Positions 1-7,803 of a DNA stretch of 64,000 nt are shown piece by piece; the stretch's first letter is position 1, and every line of letters begins with the position of its first letter. The DNA is from Pirellulaceae bacterium (lineage in GTDB: Bacteria; Planctomycetota; Planctomycetia; Pirellulales; Pirellulaceae). The position numbers and the translations under genes were made by a program. Under the pieces are notes generated by a model that saw only the letters and a program-made list of their open reading frames with translations, searched no databases and was not told the origin of the DNA. The stretch covers positions 186,001 to 250,000 of the forward strand of contig JAGYIQ010000005.1 in assembly GCA_018402565.1 (NCBI GenBank), read 5' to 3'.

Positions 1-23
1 TGGCGAGTGGTCGTAGCGGTCAT
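1..23 (-). CDS. Possible start of next flagellar gene (flgI?), cut by window edge
   Basis: An ATG on the minus strand at position 23 opens a frame (MTATTTR...) that runs off the left edge. It lies about 100 bases downstream of flgH on the same strand, where flgI (P-ring protein) is often found. Only seven codons are visible, so the identity is a guess from gene order. No strong ribosome binding site is seen. Confidence 0.2.
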
Positions 24-107
24 GGCATTCTCGGAGCAGTTCAATGGAAAGAAACCGTGAGTAAGCAGGTGTTGGGCCAAGCCACCTCGTAGCGGGGCGT
101 CCGGCCC

Positions 108-121
108 GGGCGACGTCGCCC
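108..121. other. Perfect 14-bp palindrome directly after flgH
   Basis: GGGCGACGTCGCCC is a perfect loopless palindrome one base beyond the flgH stop codon (TAA at 123-125 on the minus strand). It could be a weak processing or termination hairpin, or a protein site. There is no U tract, so it is not a classical terminator. Confidence 0.3.
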
Positions 122-122
122 G

Positions 123-830
123 TTAATACGGCGCCCAGCGATCGTAGGCGGTCTTGAGCCAACCGCGACGGTACGCGTCACGAGTCGTACCGGACTCGTG
201 TTTCGCCAAGCGAAAATCGATCACGCGATCGCTGGTAATCGTGTTGTCACGACCGATGTCCTGTTGGCGACAGATTCCCGTCAGGGAGACCTTCCAAACC
301 TGATCGTTGATTCGCACTTCTTTGTGTCCCTCGATGACCAAGTTACCGTTCGGTCGGATGTCCACGATCCTAGATGCGATGTTCAGGGTCAGTCGCTCGG
401 TCGTTTCCAGTTGATTCTCGGCCCGGTACGTCTCTTGCACACTGCCACGCAGTTGAGGTGGGCCGTCCGGCATTTGATCGATCTCGGCCTTGCGGAGCCC
501 ATTCAAGCGAAACCAGTTATTGATGATGCTGTTGAATTGGGCATTCTTCCGACTGTCGTTGCGTCCCAAGCTGGTCATCCGCGCGAGTTCATCGACGCGT
601 ACTTGAACGATATCCTGCATTTGAAACGCGCGAACTTCGGGGGCCGCCGAGTAGACCAAACTGCTCTGCTGCATGGTCAGCGGGATCGGGCGACCCAACT
701 GGTCTTCCGCTTGATAGAGGCTATTATTTTGAGCCGCCGCAAAATCATCGGAAATCAGGCCAACAGTCAGGCCAACCGTGAGGCCAACCGTCAGCCTGAG
801 GATCTGTGATGCGAATCGGGACTTGGGCAT
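123..830 (-). CDS. flgH: Flagellar L-ring protein FlgH
   Basis: FlgH forms the outer-membrane L-ring around the flagellar rod. The 235-residue protein has an N-terminal signal sequence and, in its C-terminal half, the conserved FlgH block: IVDIRPNGNLVIEGHKEV, then SLTGICRQQDIGRDNTI and SDRVIDFRL. Length is normal for the family. The start is an ATG with GGAG about 10 bases upstream. It is the last complete gene of the flgF-flgG-flgA-flgH cluster, 64 bases after flgA. The signal peptide contains TVGL three times in tandem, encoded by a 12-bp direct repeat at 756-791. No obvious lipobox cysteine is present, although classical FlgH is a lipoprotein; the predicted mature start is near the AAAQNN segment. 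Confidence 0.9.
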   Translation of the reverse strand: MPKSRFASQILRLTVGLTVGLTVGLISDDFAAAQNNSLYQAEDQLGRPIPLTMQQSSLVYSAAPEVRAFQMQDIVQVRVDELARMTSLGRNDSRKNAQFNSIINNWFRLNGLRKAEIDQMPDGPPQLRGSVQETYRAENQLETTERLTLNIASRIVDIRPNGNLVIEGHKEVRINDQVWKVSLTGICRQQDIGRDNTITSDRVIDFRLAKHESGTTRDAYRRGWLKTAYDRWAPY

Positions 831-894
831 GTTCGATGACTCCGAGGTATCGAGGGCAAACCAACGCAGGTAAGTGGTGACGAATCGGCCGGAC

Positions 895-2091
895 TCAGCG
901 TCGCAGCGTGTTGGGCAAAGGACGGCGACTCAGGGTAGTGGGGCCGTCTGACTCGCGTGCAACAACGGAGTCGGTGGCTCCCCCTCCAGAGCCGATCTGT
1001 TCGCTGCTCACGACCTCCACGGTGTGGAAGCCAACGACCTGGCCGAAGTACTGACGCTTGCGATCCAGGGACTCGATCGTGATGGTCTGACCGATCGTCC
1101 CGTCGGCTTGGGCCCGCGCGGTCGTGGAAACTTCAATGCCTCCCAAGCGAGACAGCAACTTGACCTCTTTGCCCCGCTGCACGTGTTTGATGGCTTCCAG
1201 GTATTGGCTCAAGATGGGACGTCCGGCGGGCAGAGAAGTCCGCAAGACCTGGCCGACGATCTGTTCCTGATCGGTGACGGCACCCAAGGGGGTGGACCGC
1301 GGCAGGGTGATCCATTCCAAGTCGTTGGCGGAGATCACTTGGCCGCGGCTCATGTCTTGATTGAATGCCCACACTTGGGTAGTGGGTGTGGTTCGCGCCG
1401 GGCGGGCTGGGCGGGCTGGGGTGTTGGCAACCGATAGGGGCGAGGCCGGAGTTGCTTGGCCCTCGGTGGCGGACTCGTTCAACAGCGTTTCGCGCCATTG
1501 GGCTTGCACGATGCCGGTCCGCTGTACTGCCGGCGGCGTCGGCGGGAACCGCGTTCCCGCGGGGGTCACGGCCAAACGCGAATCGCGAGTCGAGGCATTC
1601 TGTCGCAACGTGCGACGAGCGTTGGAAGTCGCTGAGCGGAGCTGAATTTGATTGGCACCCGTGACTTGCCAGTACAACAGATTCCAACCATCGGCCAGCA
1701 ACGCTTCACGAACCTCGCGTGCACCGAGCGTGGGTTGATCGGCGCTGTAGGGACGCAGTGCCAAGTCCTGCAAGGCCGCGCGATCGGCCGCGGTGCCACC
1801 TTGGATCTCTGCCACGTCACCCAGCCGAACAATCCCCCCGGCCACCTCCGCTTGCGACAACAAGTGGACCTCCTGAGCTGCGAGACGGGTCAAGCCGGTG
1901 AGTCCCACCAAGCCGATCAGACCGTCGCAGAAGACGACGAACAGGAGACCGGCAAGCCAGACAACGCCATAGCCCAGCCGGTCGCACAGGCGGCCACGGC
2001 ATGCGCGGCCACGGCATACGCGGCCGCGGCACACGCGTGACGGGCGGCGAGTTGCCTTGGTTGGCGGACTGGCGAGTGAATTCAGTTTCAT
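895..2091 (-). CDS. flgA: Flagellar P-ring assembly chaperone FlgA
   Basis: FlgA is the periplasmic chaperone for P-ring (FlgI) assembly. The 398-residue protein has a basic N-terminus, a hydrophobic export segment (about residues 40-70), a variable middle, and a C-terminal SAF/ChapFlgA domain from about residue 245 (MSRGQVISANDLEW, GQVLRTSLPAGRPIL, VQRGKEVKLLSRLGGIEV, GQTITIESL). It is longer than typical FlgA because of the N-terminal and linker extensions. I chose the ATG at 2091; an in-frame TTG lies four codons upstream, and neither has a strong ribosome binding site. The N-terminus carries a 15-bp tandem repeat (CRGRV/CRGRA/CRGRL). It lies between flgG (61 bases upstream) and flgH. Confidence 0.88.
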   Translation of the reverse strand: MKLNSLASPPTKATRRPSRVCRGRVCRGRACRGRLCDRLGYGVVWLAGLLFVVFCDGLIGLVGLTGLTRLAAQEVHLLSQAEVAGGIVRLGDVAEIQGGTAADRAALQDLALRPYSADQPTLGAREVREALLADGWNLLYWQVTGANQIQLRSATSNARRTLRQNASTRDSRLAVTPAGTRFPPTPPAVQRTGIVQAQWRETLLNESATEGQATPASPLSVANTPARPARPARTTPTTQVWAFNQDMSRGQVISANDLEWITLPRSTPLGAVTDQEQIVGQVLRTSLPAGRPILSQYLEAIKHVQRGKEVKLLSRLGGIEVSTTARAQADGTIGQTITIESLDRKRQYFGQVVGFHTVEVVSSEQIGSGGGATDSVVARESDGPTTLSRRPLPNTLRR

Positions 2092-2152
2092 CTGGCGACT
2101 CAAACGGCAGGAGGAAGGAACGGCGAGCGAGTGGGTTGGGTAACGTTTTGAA

Positions 2153-2950
2153 TTAGCGGCGCAAGCTGGAGATCAACGACAGGGTCTCATCACCGGCCTG
2201 GACGATCTTGGAATTGAGTTCGATGTTCCGCTGGGCTTGAATCAGATCGATCAATTCACGGACCGGTTCGACGTTGGAGGCCTCGAGATAACCTTGGCGG
2301 ATCAAACCGTAACCGGGTTGTCCGGGATTGTTGGGGATGGCCTGGCCACTGGCATCCGACAAGCCATACAAGTTGTCGCCCAATTTCAGCAAACCCTCTG
2401 GATTCGGAAATCGCACCAATTGCAAGTTTTGTACCTGCGCGAATTCGGTCTGCCCTTCCTGCAGCACCGAGATCATGCCGTCGCTAGTGATCTGGATTGC
2501 CGTCACGTTCTGCGGCAATTGGACCGTCGGTTCAACACGTCGTCCGACATTGGCCGATCCGATCACCAAGGTGCCGTCACGGTTGAGGCTGAGGTTGCCC
2601 GAGCGCGTAAATTGAATTTCGCCGTTGGGACCGGTGACTTGCAAGAAGCCCTCGCCTTCGATGGCGATGTCCAAGGCGCGGTTGGTTTCCTCCATCGAGC
2701 CTTGGCGAAAGTTGGTCTGCACGCTGCTGACGCGAGTACCCACACCGGTCTGGATGCCGACACCTGTCGAAGGCTGCTGCTGTTCGGCACCCGGCACCGT
2801 TTGATAACGGTAAAACAAATCTTCAAAGTTGGCTCGGTCCTTCTTGAAGCCGACCGTGGCAATATTGGCGATATTGTTGGCGATCACATCCAACTTGTGT
2901 TCCATGGCCTCCATGCCGGTAGCCGCGGTGTATAGCGATTGAACACTCAT
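2153..2950 (-). CDS. flgG: Flagellar distal rod protein FlgG
   Basis: FlgG builds the distal rod of the flagellar basal body. All 265 residues match the family layout: N-terminal rod helix MSVQSLYTAATGMEAMEHKL with the NNIANIATVGFK motif, the central domain with DIAIEGEGFLQV and FTRSGNLSLNRDGTLV, and the C-terminal rod signature LEASNVEPVRELIDLIQAQR followed by the terminal helix. Length is standard. The start ATG has GGAG seven bases upstream. It is second in the minus-strand operon after flgF, with a 151-base gap that could hold an extra promoter or a processing site. Confidence 0.95.
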   Translation of the reverse strand: MSVQSLYTAATGMEAMEHKLDVIANNIANIATVGFKKDRANFEDLFYRYQTVPGAEQQQPSTGVGIQTGVGTRVSSVQTNFRQGSMEETNRALDIAIEGEGFLQVTGPNGEIQFTRSGNLSLNRDGTLVIGSANVGRRVEPTVQLPQNVTAIQITSDGMISVLQEGQTEFAQVQNLQLVRFPNPEGLLKLGDNLYGLSDASGQAIPNNPGQPGYGLIRQGYLEASNVEPVRELIDLIQAQRNIELNSKIVQAGDETLSLISSLRR

Positions 2951-3101
2951 GTCAAAACTCCTTCGGACAACATTCGGACGATCGTGTCAGGTCGATCGCA
3001 TTGGGGGAGGTAAGCGGTAGGGATGAAAATCAAAACATTGTGTCAGTGGGCTGATTGGCGAGCATCACTCACCATCAGGCCGCCACGCGGCCAAGGGTCG
3101 A

Positions 3102-3863
3102 TCAAGTTCGCAGCACCCGGCCCAGCAAGGCTTCGGTGACTCCATCTTGCTGTTGGATCATTCGCACATTCGCCTCGTAGGCCCGCGTGACCTTGATCAT
3201 GTCCACCATTTCTGAGACGGGTCGAGCCGAGGAGGTCTCCAAGAATCCAGAGCGGACGCGCCGCTCTTCCACCGGCACCGTCTGCAACTGACCCTGGCTG
3301 GCGAACAGATTGCCACCCATGTGCTGCAACTCGTGCAACGACTGGGGACGGACGACTGCCAACTCGACGCGAATGCCGGTCGCCGGCTGCACCAAGGTGC
3401 CACCCGAATCGAACTGGCGCGGGAAACTCGGATTGACGCGGACCGAACCACCGGAGGCCGACAGCACACGCTCGCCGTTCTGCGTGACCAACTGGCCCGT
3501 GTTGTCGAACAGGAAGTTGCCGGCTCGGGTCAACATCTGCTGCCCGTTCTGCTCGACCACAAAAAAGTGATCGCCGCGCGGGTCGGCCAACATCAAGTCG
3601 TTGTCGTTGCCCGTGCGCTGGGCTTGGCCGATTTCAAAACTCGTGATCGTCTGGAACATGCCCGTGCCACCGCCCAGATCGTTGATGCTGCGGTCGCCCG
3701 GCGAGGCCAAGCCCTGCTCGATGGCCTCGGCGTGATATGCCTTGACCACCGGCATTTCGCGACGGAACCCCGGCGTGTCCACATTCGCCACGTTGTTGGC
3801 AATGACTTCCAAATACCGATTGTAGGTGTCGGCGCCCGAGGCCGACAAATAAGTTCCGTACAT
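3102..3863 (-). CDS. flgF: Flagellar basal-body rod protein, FlgF-type
   Basis: This is a proximal-rod protein of the FlgF/FlgG family. The 253-residue chain starts MYGTYLSASGADTYNRYLEV with the rod motif NNVANVDTPGFRRE. It has the FlgE/F/G central fold (LADPRGDHFFVVEQNGQQML, TRAGNFLFDNTGQLV) and the C-terminal signature SGFLETSSARPVSEMVDMIK. The longer open frame reaching to 4064 is not needed: the ATG at 3863 has AGGAG six bases upstream and matches the family start. It is the promoter-proximal gene of the flgFGAH cluster and is divergent from rsmD. Confidence 0.88.
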   Translation of the reverse strand: MYGTYLSASGADTYNRYLEVIANNVANVDTPGFRREMPVVKAYHAEAIEQGLASPGDRSINDLGGGTGMFQTITSFEIGQAQRTGNDNDLMLADPRGDHFFVVEQNGQQMLTRAGNFLFDNTGQLVTQNGERVLSASGGSVRVNPSFPRQFDSGGTLVQPATGIRVELAVVRPQSLHELQHMGGNLFASQGQLQTVPVEERRVRSGFLETSSARPVSEMVDMIKVTRAYEANVRMIQQQDGVTEALLGRVLRT

Positions 3864-4158
3864 CCAGGACTCCTTTCCCAGTTCCGCGGGCTCGCCGCGT
3901 TCCCCTTGGCGGAGCCGCGAAACACTTCGCTCCGCCGCCCCCCAACCGCCCGTGAGACTCGGCGGTAGCCAAGTCGCGAGCGATTCTGACGTCCCTTCAT
4001 TGCAAGTGGCGGGCCAAACGGAACAAAAAACGCCAAAGACCGCCCACTCCGACAAAAATGCCAAAAAAGACCGGATCTGGTGGAGATCGCGACGCCAGCA
4101 ACCGCAGCCCGCAGATTTGCTAGCAAAGAAGTAAAGCGGCAGAGTCTGCGTTCGTCAT

Positions 4159-4191
4159 CGGCAGAAGTTGCCGAATCGGCAACTTCTGCCG
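4159..4191. repeat. Perfect 15-bp hairpin between divergent flgF and rsmD
   Basis: Arms at 4159-4173 (CGGCAGAAGTTGCCG) and 4177-4191 (CGGCAACTTCTGCCG) are exact reverse complements with a 3-base AAT loop, followed by TTT. The site is upstream of both flanking genes, so it is not an ordinary terminator for either. Possibilities are an operator, a REP-like palindrome, or a terminator for an unseen transcript. Confidence 0.7.
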
Positions 4192-4254
4192 TTTGCCGCG
4201 GAGGGGGCAAACTTGGTCATAGGCGGAACCGGAGCCAGCCAGTACATTGGGGAC

Positions 4255-5067
4255 ATGCCCAAGAAAAACTCTCAATCAAAATCGCGATCGGGTCCGCCGA
4301 GCGCCGCGGGCCGCCAACAGGCGGAACGCCGAGCCGCGGGTCGACGTGCCGCCAACCAGCGTTCGGCCACTACCCCCAAGGTCCTGCGGATCATCGGTGG
4401 GCGGCACCGCGGTCGGCAACTGCAGTACTCCGGCGACAATGTGACCCGGCCGATGAAGGACGACGTCCGCGAGTCGTTGTTCAACTTGGTGGGTGGCTGG
4501 ATGGTCGATCGCTGGGTGGTCGACCTGTTTGCCGGCACGGGCGCCGTGGGCCTGGAGGCCGTTAGTCGGGGAGCCGCCGCCGCGACGCTGGTGGAACGTC
4601 ACTTCCCCACGGCGCGGGTGATTCGCGAAAACGTGGCAGCATTGGAGGAGCAAGCGCGGGTCACGATCGAGACCAGCGACGCGTTGTTCTGGTCAAGGCA
4701 GTTCCTCAAGTCACCTCAACCACCGGTGCCAGGCCCTTGGGCCGTCTTCTGCTGCCCGCCCTGGCCGATGTTCATGCACCAGCGGGCCGAGGTCATCGAG
4801 CTGATCGACGGCTGGTACCGCGCCCTGCCGCCCGAGAGCATCTTGATCGTGGAGTGCGACCAGCGATTTGACACGCGACATCTGCCTGACGCCGATTCCT
4901 GGCGAATCCGCGACTACCCGCCGGCTCGACTCTGCGTCATCCGACCGCCCGGCGAAAACAACGCCGAGAACTACCTGCGGCTGTGGGAGGAATCCCAGCG
5001 AGAGGACTCACCGCCGGAGGAATCGCCGCGAGATTTAGGGCCAGCGTCGGACGACTCTGAAACGTAA
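4255..5067 (+). CDS. rsmD: RsmD-type 16S rRNA guanine-N2 methyltransferase
   Basis: RsmD methylates G966 (E. coli numbering) of 16S rRNA using S-adenosylmethionine. The 270-residue protein has a basic N-terminal tail (KKNSQSKSRSG...), then the family opening LRIIGGRHRGRQLQY with TRPMKDDVRESLFNLV, and the SAM-binding motif I VVDLFAGTGAVGLEAVSRGA followed by LVERH. The catalytic motif IV, normally (D/N)PP(Y/F), reads CCPPWPM here, so the usual acidic/amide residue is replaced by cysteine. The ATG at 4255 is preferred over an upstream TTG that lies inside the hairpin. The TAA stop (5065-5067) lies inside the left end of a repeat element. Confidence is good for the family and lower for exact activity. 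Confidence 0.8.
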   Translation: MPKKNSQSKSRSGPPSAAGRQQAERRAAGRRAANQRSATTPKVLRIIGGRHRGRQLQYSGDNVTRPMKDDVRESLFNLVGGWMVDRWVVDLFAGTGAVGLEAVSRGAAAATLVERHFPTARVIRENVAALEEQARVTIETSDALFWSRQFLKSPQPPVPGPWAVFCCPPWPMFMHQRAEVIELIDGWYRALPPESILIVECDQRFDTRHLPDADSWRIRDYPPARLCVIRPPGENNAENYLRLWEESQREDSPPEESPRDLGPASDDSET

Positions 5068-5286
5068 CCGGTCACGGTCGGGAGATAACACTCGGTAATG
5101 GTGCTCGCACTCGGCTTGGCGCATTCGAGTACGAGTACGAGTACCGCCAAGGGCTGAGTACGAGTACGAGTACCGCTAAAGGCTGACTACGAGTACGCGA
5201 ACGAGCTCCGCTGAAGGCTGAGTACGAGTACGAGTACGCTGGTGATTGTCTTACACCGCTGGTGGCGTGACGCCGTGAACGGTTAC
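5064..5286. repeat. MITE-like element with inverted GTAACCG...CGGTTAC ends and GAGTAC repeats
   Basis: The convergent space between rsmD and the formate-THF ligase gene is bounded by GTAACCGGTCACG (5064-5076) and CGTGAACGGTTAC (5274-5286), inverted with one mismatch. The same ends recur near 27.9 and 54.4 kb. Inside, 5126-5239 carries about four units of roughly 30 bp built from GAGTAC hexamers (GAGTACGAGTACGAGTACCG then a CTAAAGGCT-like tail). The left end provides the rsmD stop codon, and the right end stops one base before the ligase stop codon. Confidence 0.7.
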
Positions 5287-5287
5287 T

Positions 5288-6958
5288 CTAAAACAGACCG
5301 CTGATCTGGCCGTGTTCGTCGATGTCGATCTGTTGGGCCGCGGGGGTAGCGGGCAGCCCGGGCATCCGCATCATCTGGCCGGTGATCGGCACGAGGAAGC
5401 CCGCCCCAGCGGCTATCTCCATCTCACGGACGGTCACACGGAAGCCCGTCGGTCGCCCGATCTTGTCGGGATCATCGGACAGTGATTTCTGGGTCTTGGC
5501 CATGCAGATCGGCAGTTCCGCCAGCCCCAATTGTTGGGCTCGCTTGATGTCGGTCTCGGCTTTGGCGGTGTAGTCCACGCCATCAGCGCCGTAGATTTCG
5601 CGGCAGATGGTCTCGATCTTGGTCTTGATCGGTTGCTGCCAATCGTACAGCGGGCGGAAGGCGGGCGGGTGTCGCTCGATGGCCCCGATGACCGCTTGGG
5701 CCAAGGCTTCGGCGCCCTGGCCTCCGGCTGCCCAGACGTCGGCGATCTCGGCCTCGAAGCCCCGCTGGCGACAGAAGTCCTGCACGCAGGCGATTTCTTC
5801 GGCCGAATCCGAAGTGAAGCGATTGATGGCCACCACGGCTGGGATGCCGAAGCGGGACGAGTTCTCCAGGTGCTTTTCCAGGTTGCACAGACCGGCTTGG
5901 ACCGCTGCGAGGTCGGGAGTCGTCAGATCCTTGAGCGAGCCGCCGCCGTGGTACTTGAGCGCGCGGATGGTGGCCACCAGCACCAGGGCACTGGGCGCCA
6001 GCCCCGCGCTGACGCACTTGATGTCCATGAACTTCTCAGCCCCCAGATCCGAACCGAAGCCGGCCTCGGTCACCACGTACGGCGCCAAGCTCAGCCCCAT
6101 CTTGGTCGCCAGCACCGTGTTGGTACCTTGGGCGATATTGGCAAACGGCCCGCCGTGAATGATCGCCGGATAACCTTCGATGGTCTGGACCAGGTTCGGC
6201 TTGATGGCGTCCTTCAACAGGGCGGCCATGGCTCCGGCCGCTTGCAAGTCACGAGCATACCGCGGCTGCTTGTCGTAACTCATGCCGATGTAGATATTGC
6301 CCAACCGCCGCTTGAGGTCGGTCGGATCGTTGGCCAAGCACAGAATCGCCATGATCTCGGAGGCAGCCGTGATGTCGAAGCCCGTCTCGCGCGGCACCCC
6401 CTCGCCGGTGCCCCCCAAGCCCACGATCACCTTCCGCAGGGCGCGATCGTTCATATCCATCACGCGTTTCCAGCCCACGGTCCGCGGGTCGATGCCCAAA
6501 CGACGTTCCTTGCTCTGCAGCTCATTGTCGATCAACGCGGCCAACAGATTGTGGGCCTTCTCGATCGCGGCAAAGTCACCGGTGAAGTGCAGGTTGATGT
6601 CCTCCATCGGCAGGACCTGCGACCAACCGCCACCGGTGGCGCCCCCCTTGATCCCGAACACCGGTCCCAGCGACGGTTCACGGAGCACGACGCAGGTCGG
6701 TCGCCCGATGCGGTTTAGCCCTTGGCTCAGCCCCACGGACATGGTCGTCTTGCCTTCACCGGCGGGTGTGGGCGAGATGGCCGACACCAGAATCAAGCAG
6801 CTCTGCTGGGCCCGCTGCGGATCGATCAGACTCAGCGGCAGCTTGGCCTTGTACTTGCCGTACAGCTCCAGCGATTCAGGGTCGATCCCCAACTTGGCAG
6901 CCACCTGTGTGATGGGCTGCAGCGTGACTTGACGGGCAATTTCCAAATCCGAAGGCAT
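5288..6958 (-). CDS. fhs: Formate-tetrahydrofolate ligase
   Basis: This enzyme joins formate to tetrahydrofolate with ATP to give 10-formyl-THF in one-carbon metabolism. The 556 residues equal the usual family length. The ATP-binding P-loop is SPTPAGEGKTTMSVGLSQGL (about residues 62-81). Other family blocks are VLREPSLGPVFGIKGGATGG, NLHFTGDFAAI, TEAGFGSDLGAEKF and NRFTSDSAEEI. The start ATG at 6958 has a GTGGAG site just upstream; the longer open frame to 7231 lacks family similarity. The gene is monocistronic and convergent with rsmD. Known in acetogens and widely in bacteria, here it probably supplies formyl-THF for purine or initiator-tRNA formylation. Confidence 0.95.
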   Translation of the reverse strand: MPSDLEIARQVTLQPITQVAAKLGIDPESLELYGKYKAKLPLSLIDPQRAQQSCLILVSAISPTPAGEGKTTMSVGLSQGLNRIGRPTCVVLREPSLGPVFGIKGGATGGGWSQVLPMEDINLHFTGDFAAIEKAHNLLAALIDNELQSKERRLGIDPRTVGWKRVMDMNDRALRKVIVGLGGTGEGVPRETGFDITAASEIMAILCLANDPTDLKRRLGNIYIGMSYDKQPRYARDLQAAGAMAALLKDAIKPNLVQTIEGYPAIIHGGPFANIAQGTNTVLATKMGLSLAPYVVTEAGFGSDLGAEKFMDIKCVSAGLAPSALVLVATIRALKYHGGGSLKDLTTPDLAAVQAGLCNLEKHLENSSRFGIPAVVAINRFTSDSAEEIACVQDFCRQRGFEAEIADVWAAGGQGAEALAQAVIGAIERHPPAFRPLYDWQQPIKTKIETICREIYGADGVDYTAKAETDIKRAQQLGLAELPICMAKTQKSLSDDPDKIGRPTGFRVTVREMEIAAGAGFLVPITGQMMRMPGLPATPAAQQIDIDEHGQISGLF

Positions 6959-7181
6959 GGTGACTCCACAAATGGCTGAAGGGGGAAAGTAACGTCCGAA
7001 AAGCTCGAGCCCACGCCGCTCGTCCAGCGGCTGGCCACCCGTCTTGAACTGTAGCCAGGGAGCCCCTCGGCGCGAAGTACCGTCGACACCCGGACTCGCG
7101 TGTCTCGCCCGCGATACTCTGCCGAGGCGCGACCATGCAACGGTCTGGGCGTGTGGATTGTAGGAACTGGAGGGAGCCCCG

Positions 7182-7328
7182 ATGGTGCGCATGCCCACCT
7201 TGGAGCAGTTTCGCTGGAACGCCCTGGGCAAGTCGGCCGACGGAGAACAGGGGGTCGAACGCGAGCCTCCGGTGGACCAACCAATCGTCCAATGGCGGGA
7301 CTCGCGGGTGAGTGCGACGGTCAGTTAG
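7182..7328 (+). CDS. Small ORF (48 aa) with strong ribosome binding site
   Basis: ATG at 7182 opens a 48-codon frame (MVRMPTLEQFRWNALGKSAD...VSATVS). It is preceded at optimal distance by GGAGGGAG, one of the strongest Shine-Dalgarno sequences in the window. It ends 30 bases before the next gene on the same strand, suggesting a two-gene unit. It is soluble and charged, with no membrane segment and no recognised domain. It could be a short peptide gene or leader, or chance; the ribosome binding site is the main support. Confidence 0.45.
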   Translation: MVRMPTLEQFRWNALGKSADGEQGVEREPPVDQPIVQWRDSRVSATVS

Positions 7329-7358
7329 CGGGGTGGGAGAATGGTTCGAGGCGGCAAC

Positions 7359-7760
7359 ATGAAGCCCAATTCCAATTCCAATTCCGGCACGGCGGATAAC
7401 TACCCGAGCGGTATCGCCACCACCCTCCCTCGTCCGACCGATGCACCAACACCGTCCCAGTTGGTGCAGCAACTGCAAGCCCTGGACCCGGCCTTGTCAT
7501 TGGCCGATCTCTTCCGAGTCGGCCATTTGCTGACGGTGCATGCCGACCCCCAACAGTTGAACAACCCCGAGTACATCAAAGCCACCTGGCTGGAAATCTC
7601 CTGGCGGTTGCAGGCCGCGGCCGATCAGCAAGCCGCCGTCAGCGAGGAACTGGATGCCATGGCCAGTACCGACCCGCAAAAGTTCCAACCCGCCCAGGTC
7701 TGGACGCTGATCAAAGCCATCAAAGTCCTCAGCCAAACCCTCGAATTCTACTCCCGCTGA
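7359..7760 (+). CDS. Hypothetical small helical protein
   Basis: A 133-residue protein with a low-complexity N-terminus rich in Asn, Ser and Pro, then a helical body (PSQLVQQLQALDPALSLADL, KATWLEISWRLQAAADQQAA, WTLIKAIKVLSQTLEFYSR). There is no signal peptide or membrane helix. I chose the ATG at 7359, which has GAGG eight bases upstream; an in-frame ATG at 7341 is an alternative. The family is not recognised. It is convergent with the large secreted protein gene ending at 7804. Confidence 0.6.
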   Translation: MKPNSNSNSGTADNYPSGIATTLPRPTDAPTPSQLVQQLQALDPALSLADLFRVGHLLTVHADPQQLNNPEYIKATWLEISWRLQAAADQQAAVSEELDAMASTDPQKFQPAQVWTLIKAIKVLSQTLEFYSR

Positions 7761-7803
7761 GTCGACCACTTGTTTGGCGGACGATTCCTTTGGTCCCCTT
7801 GGC

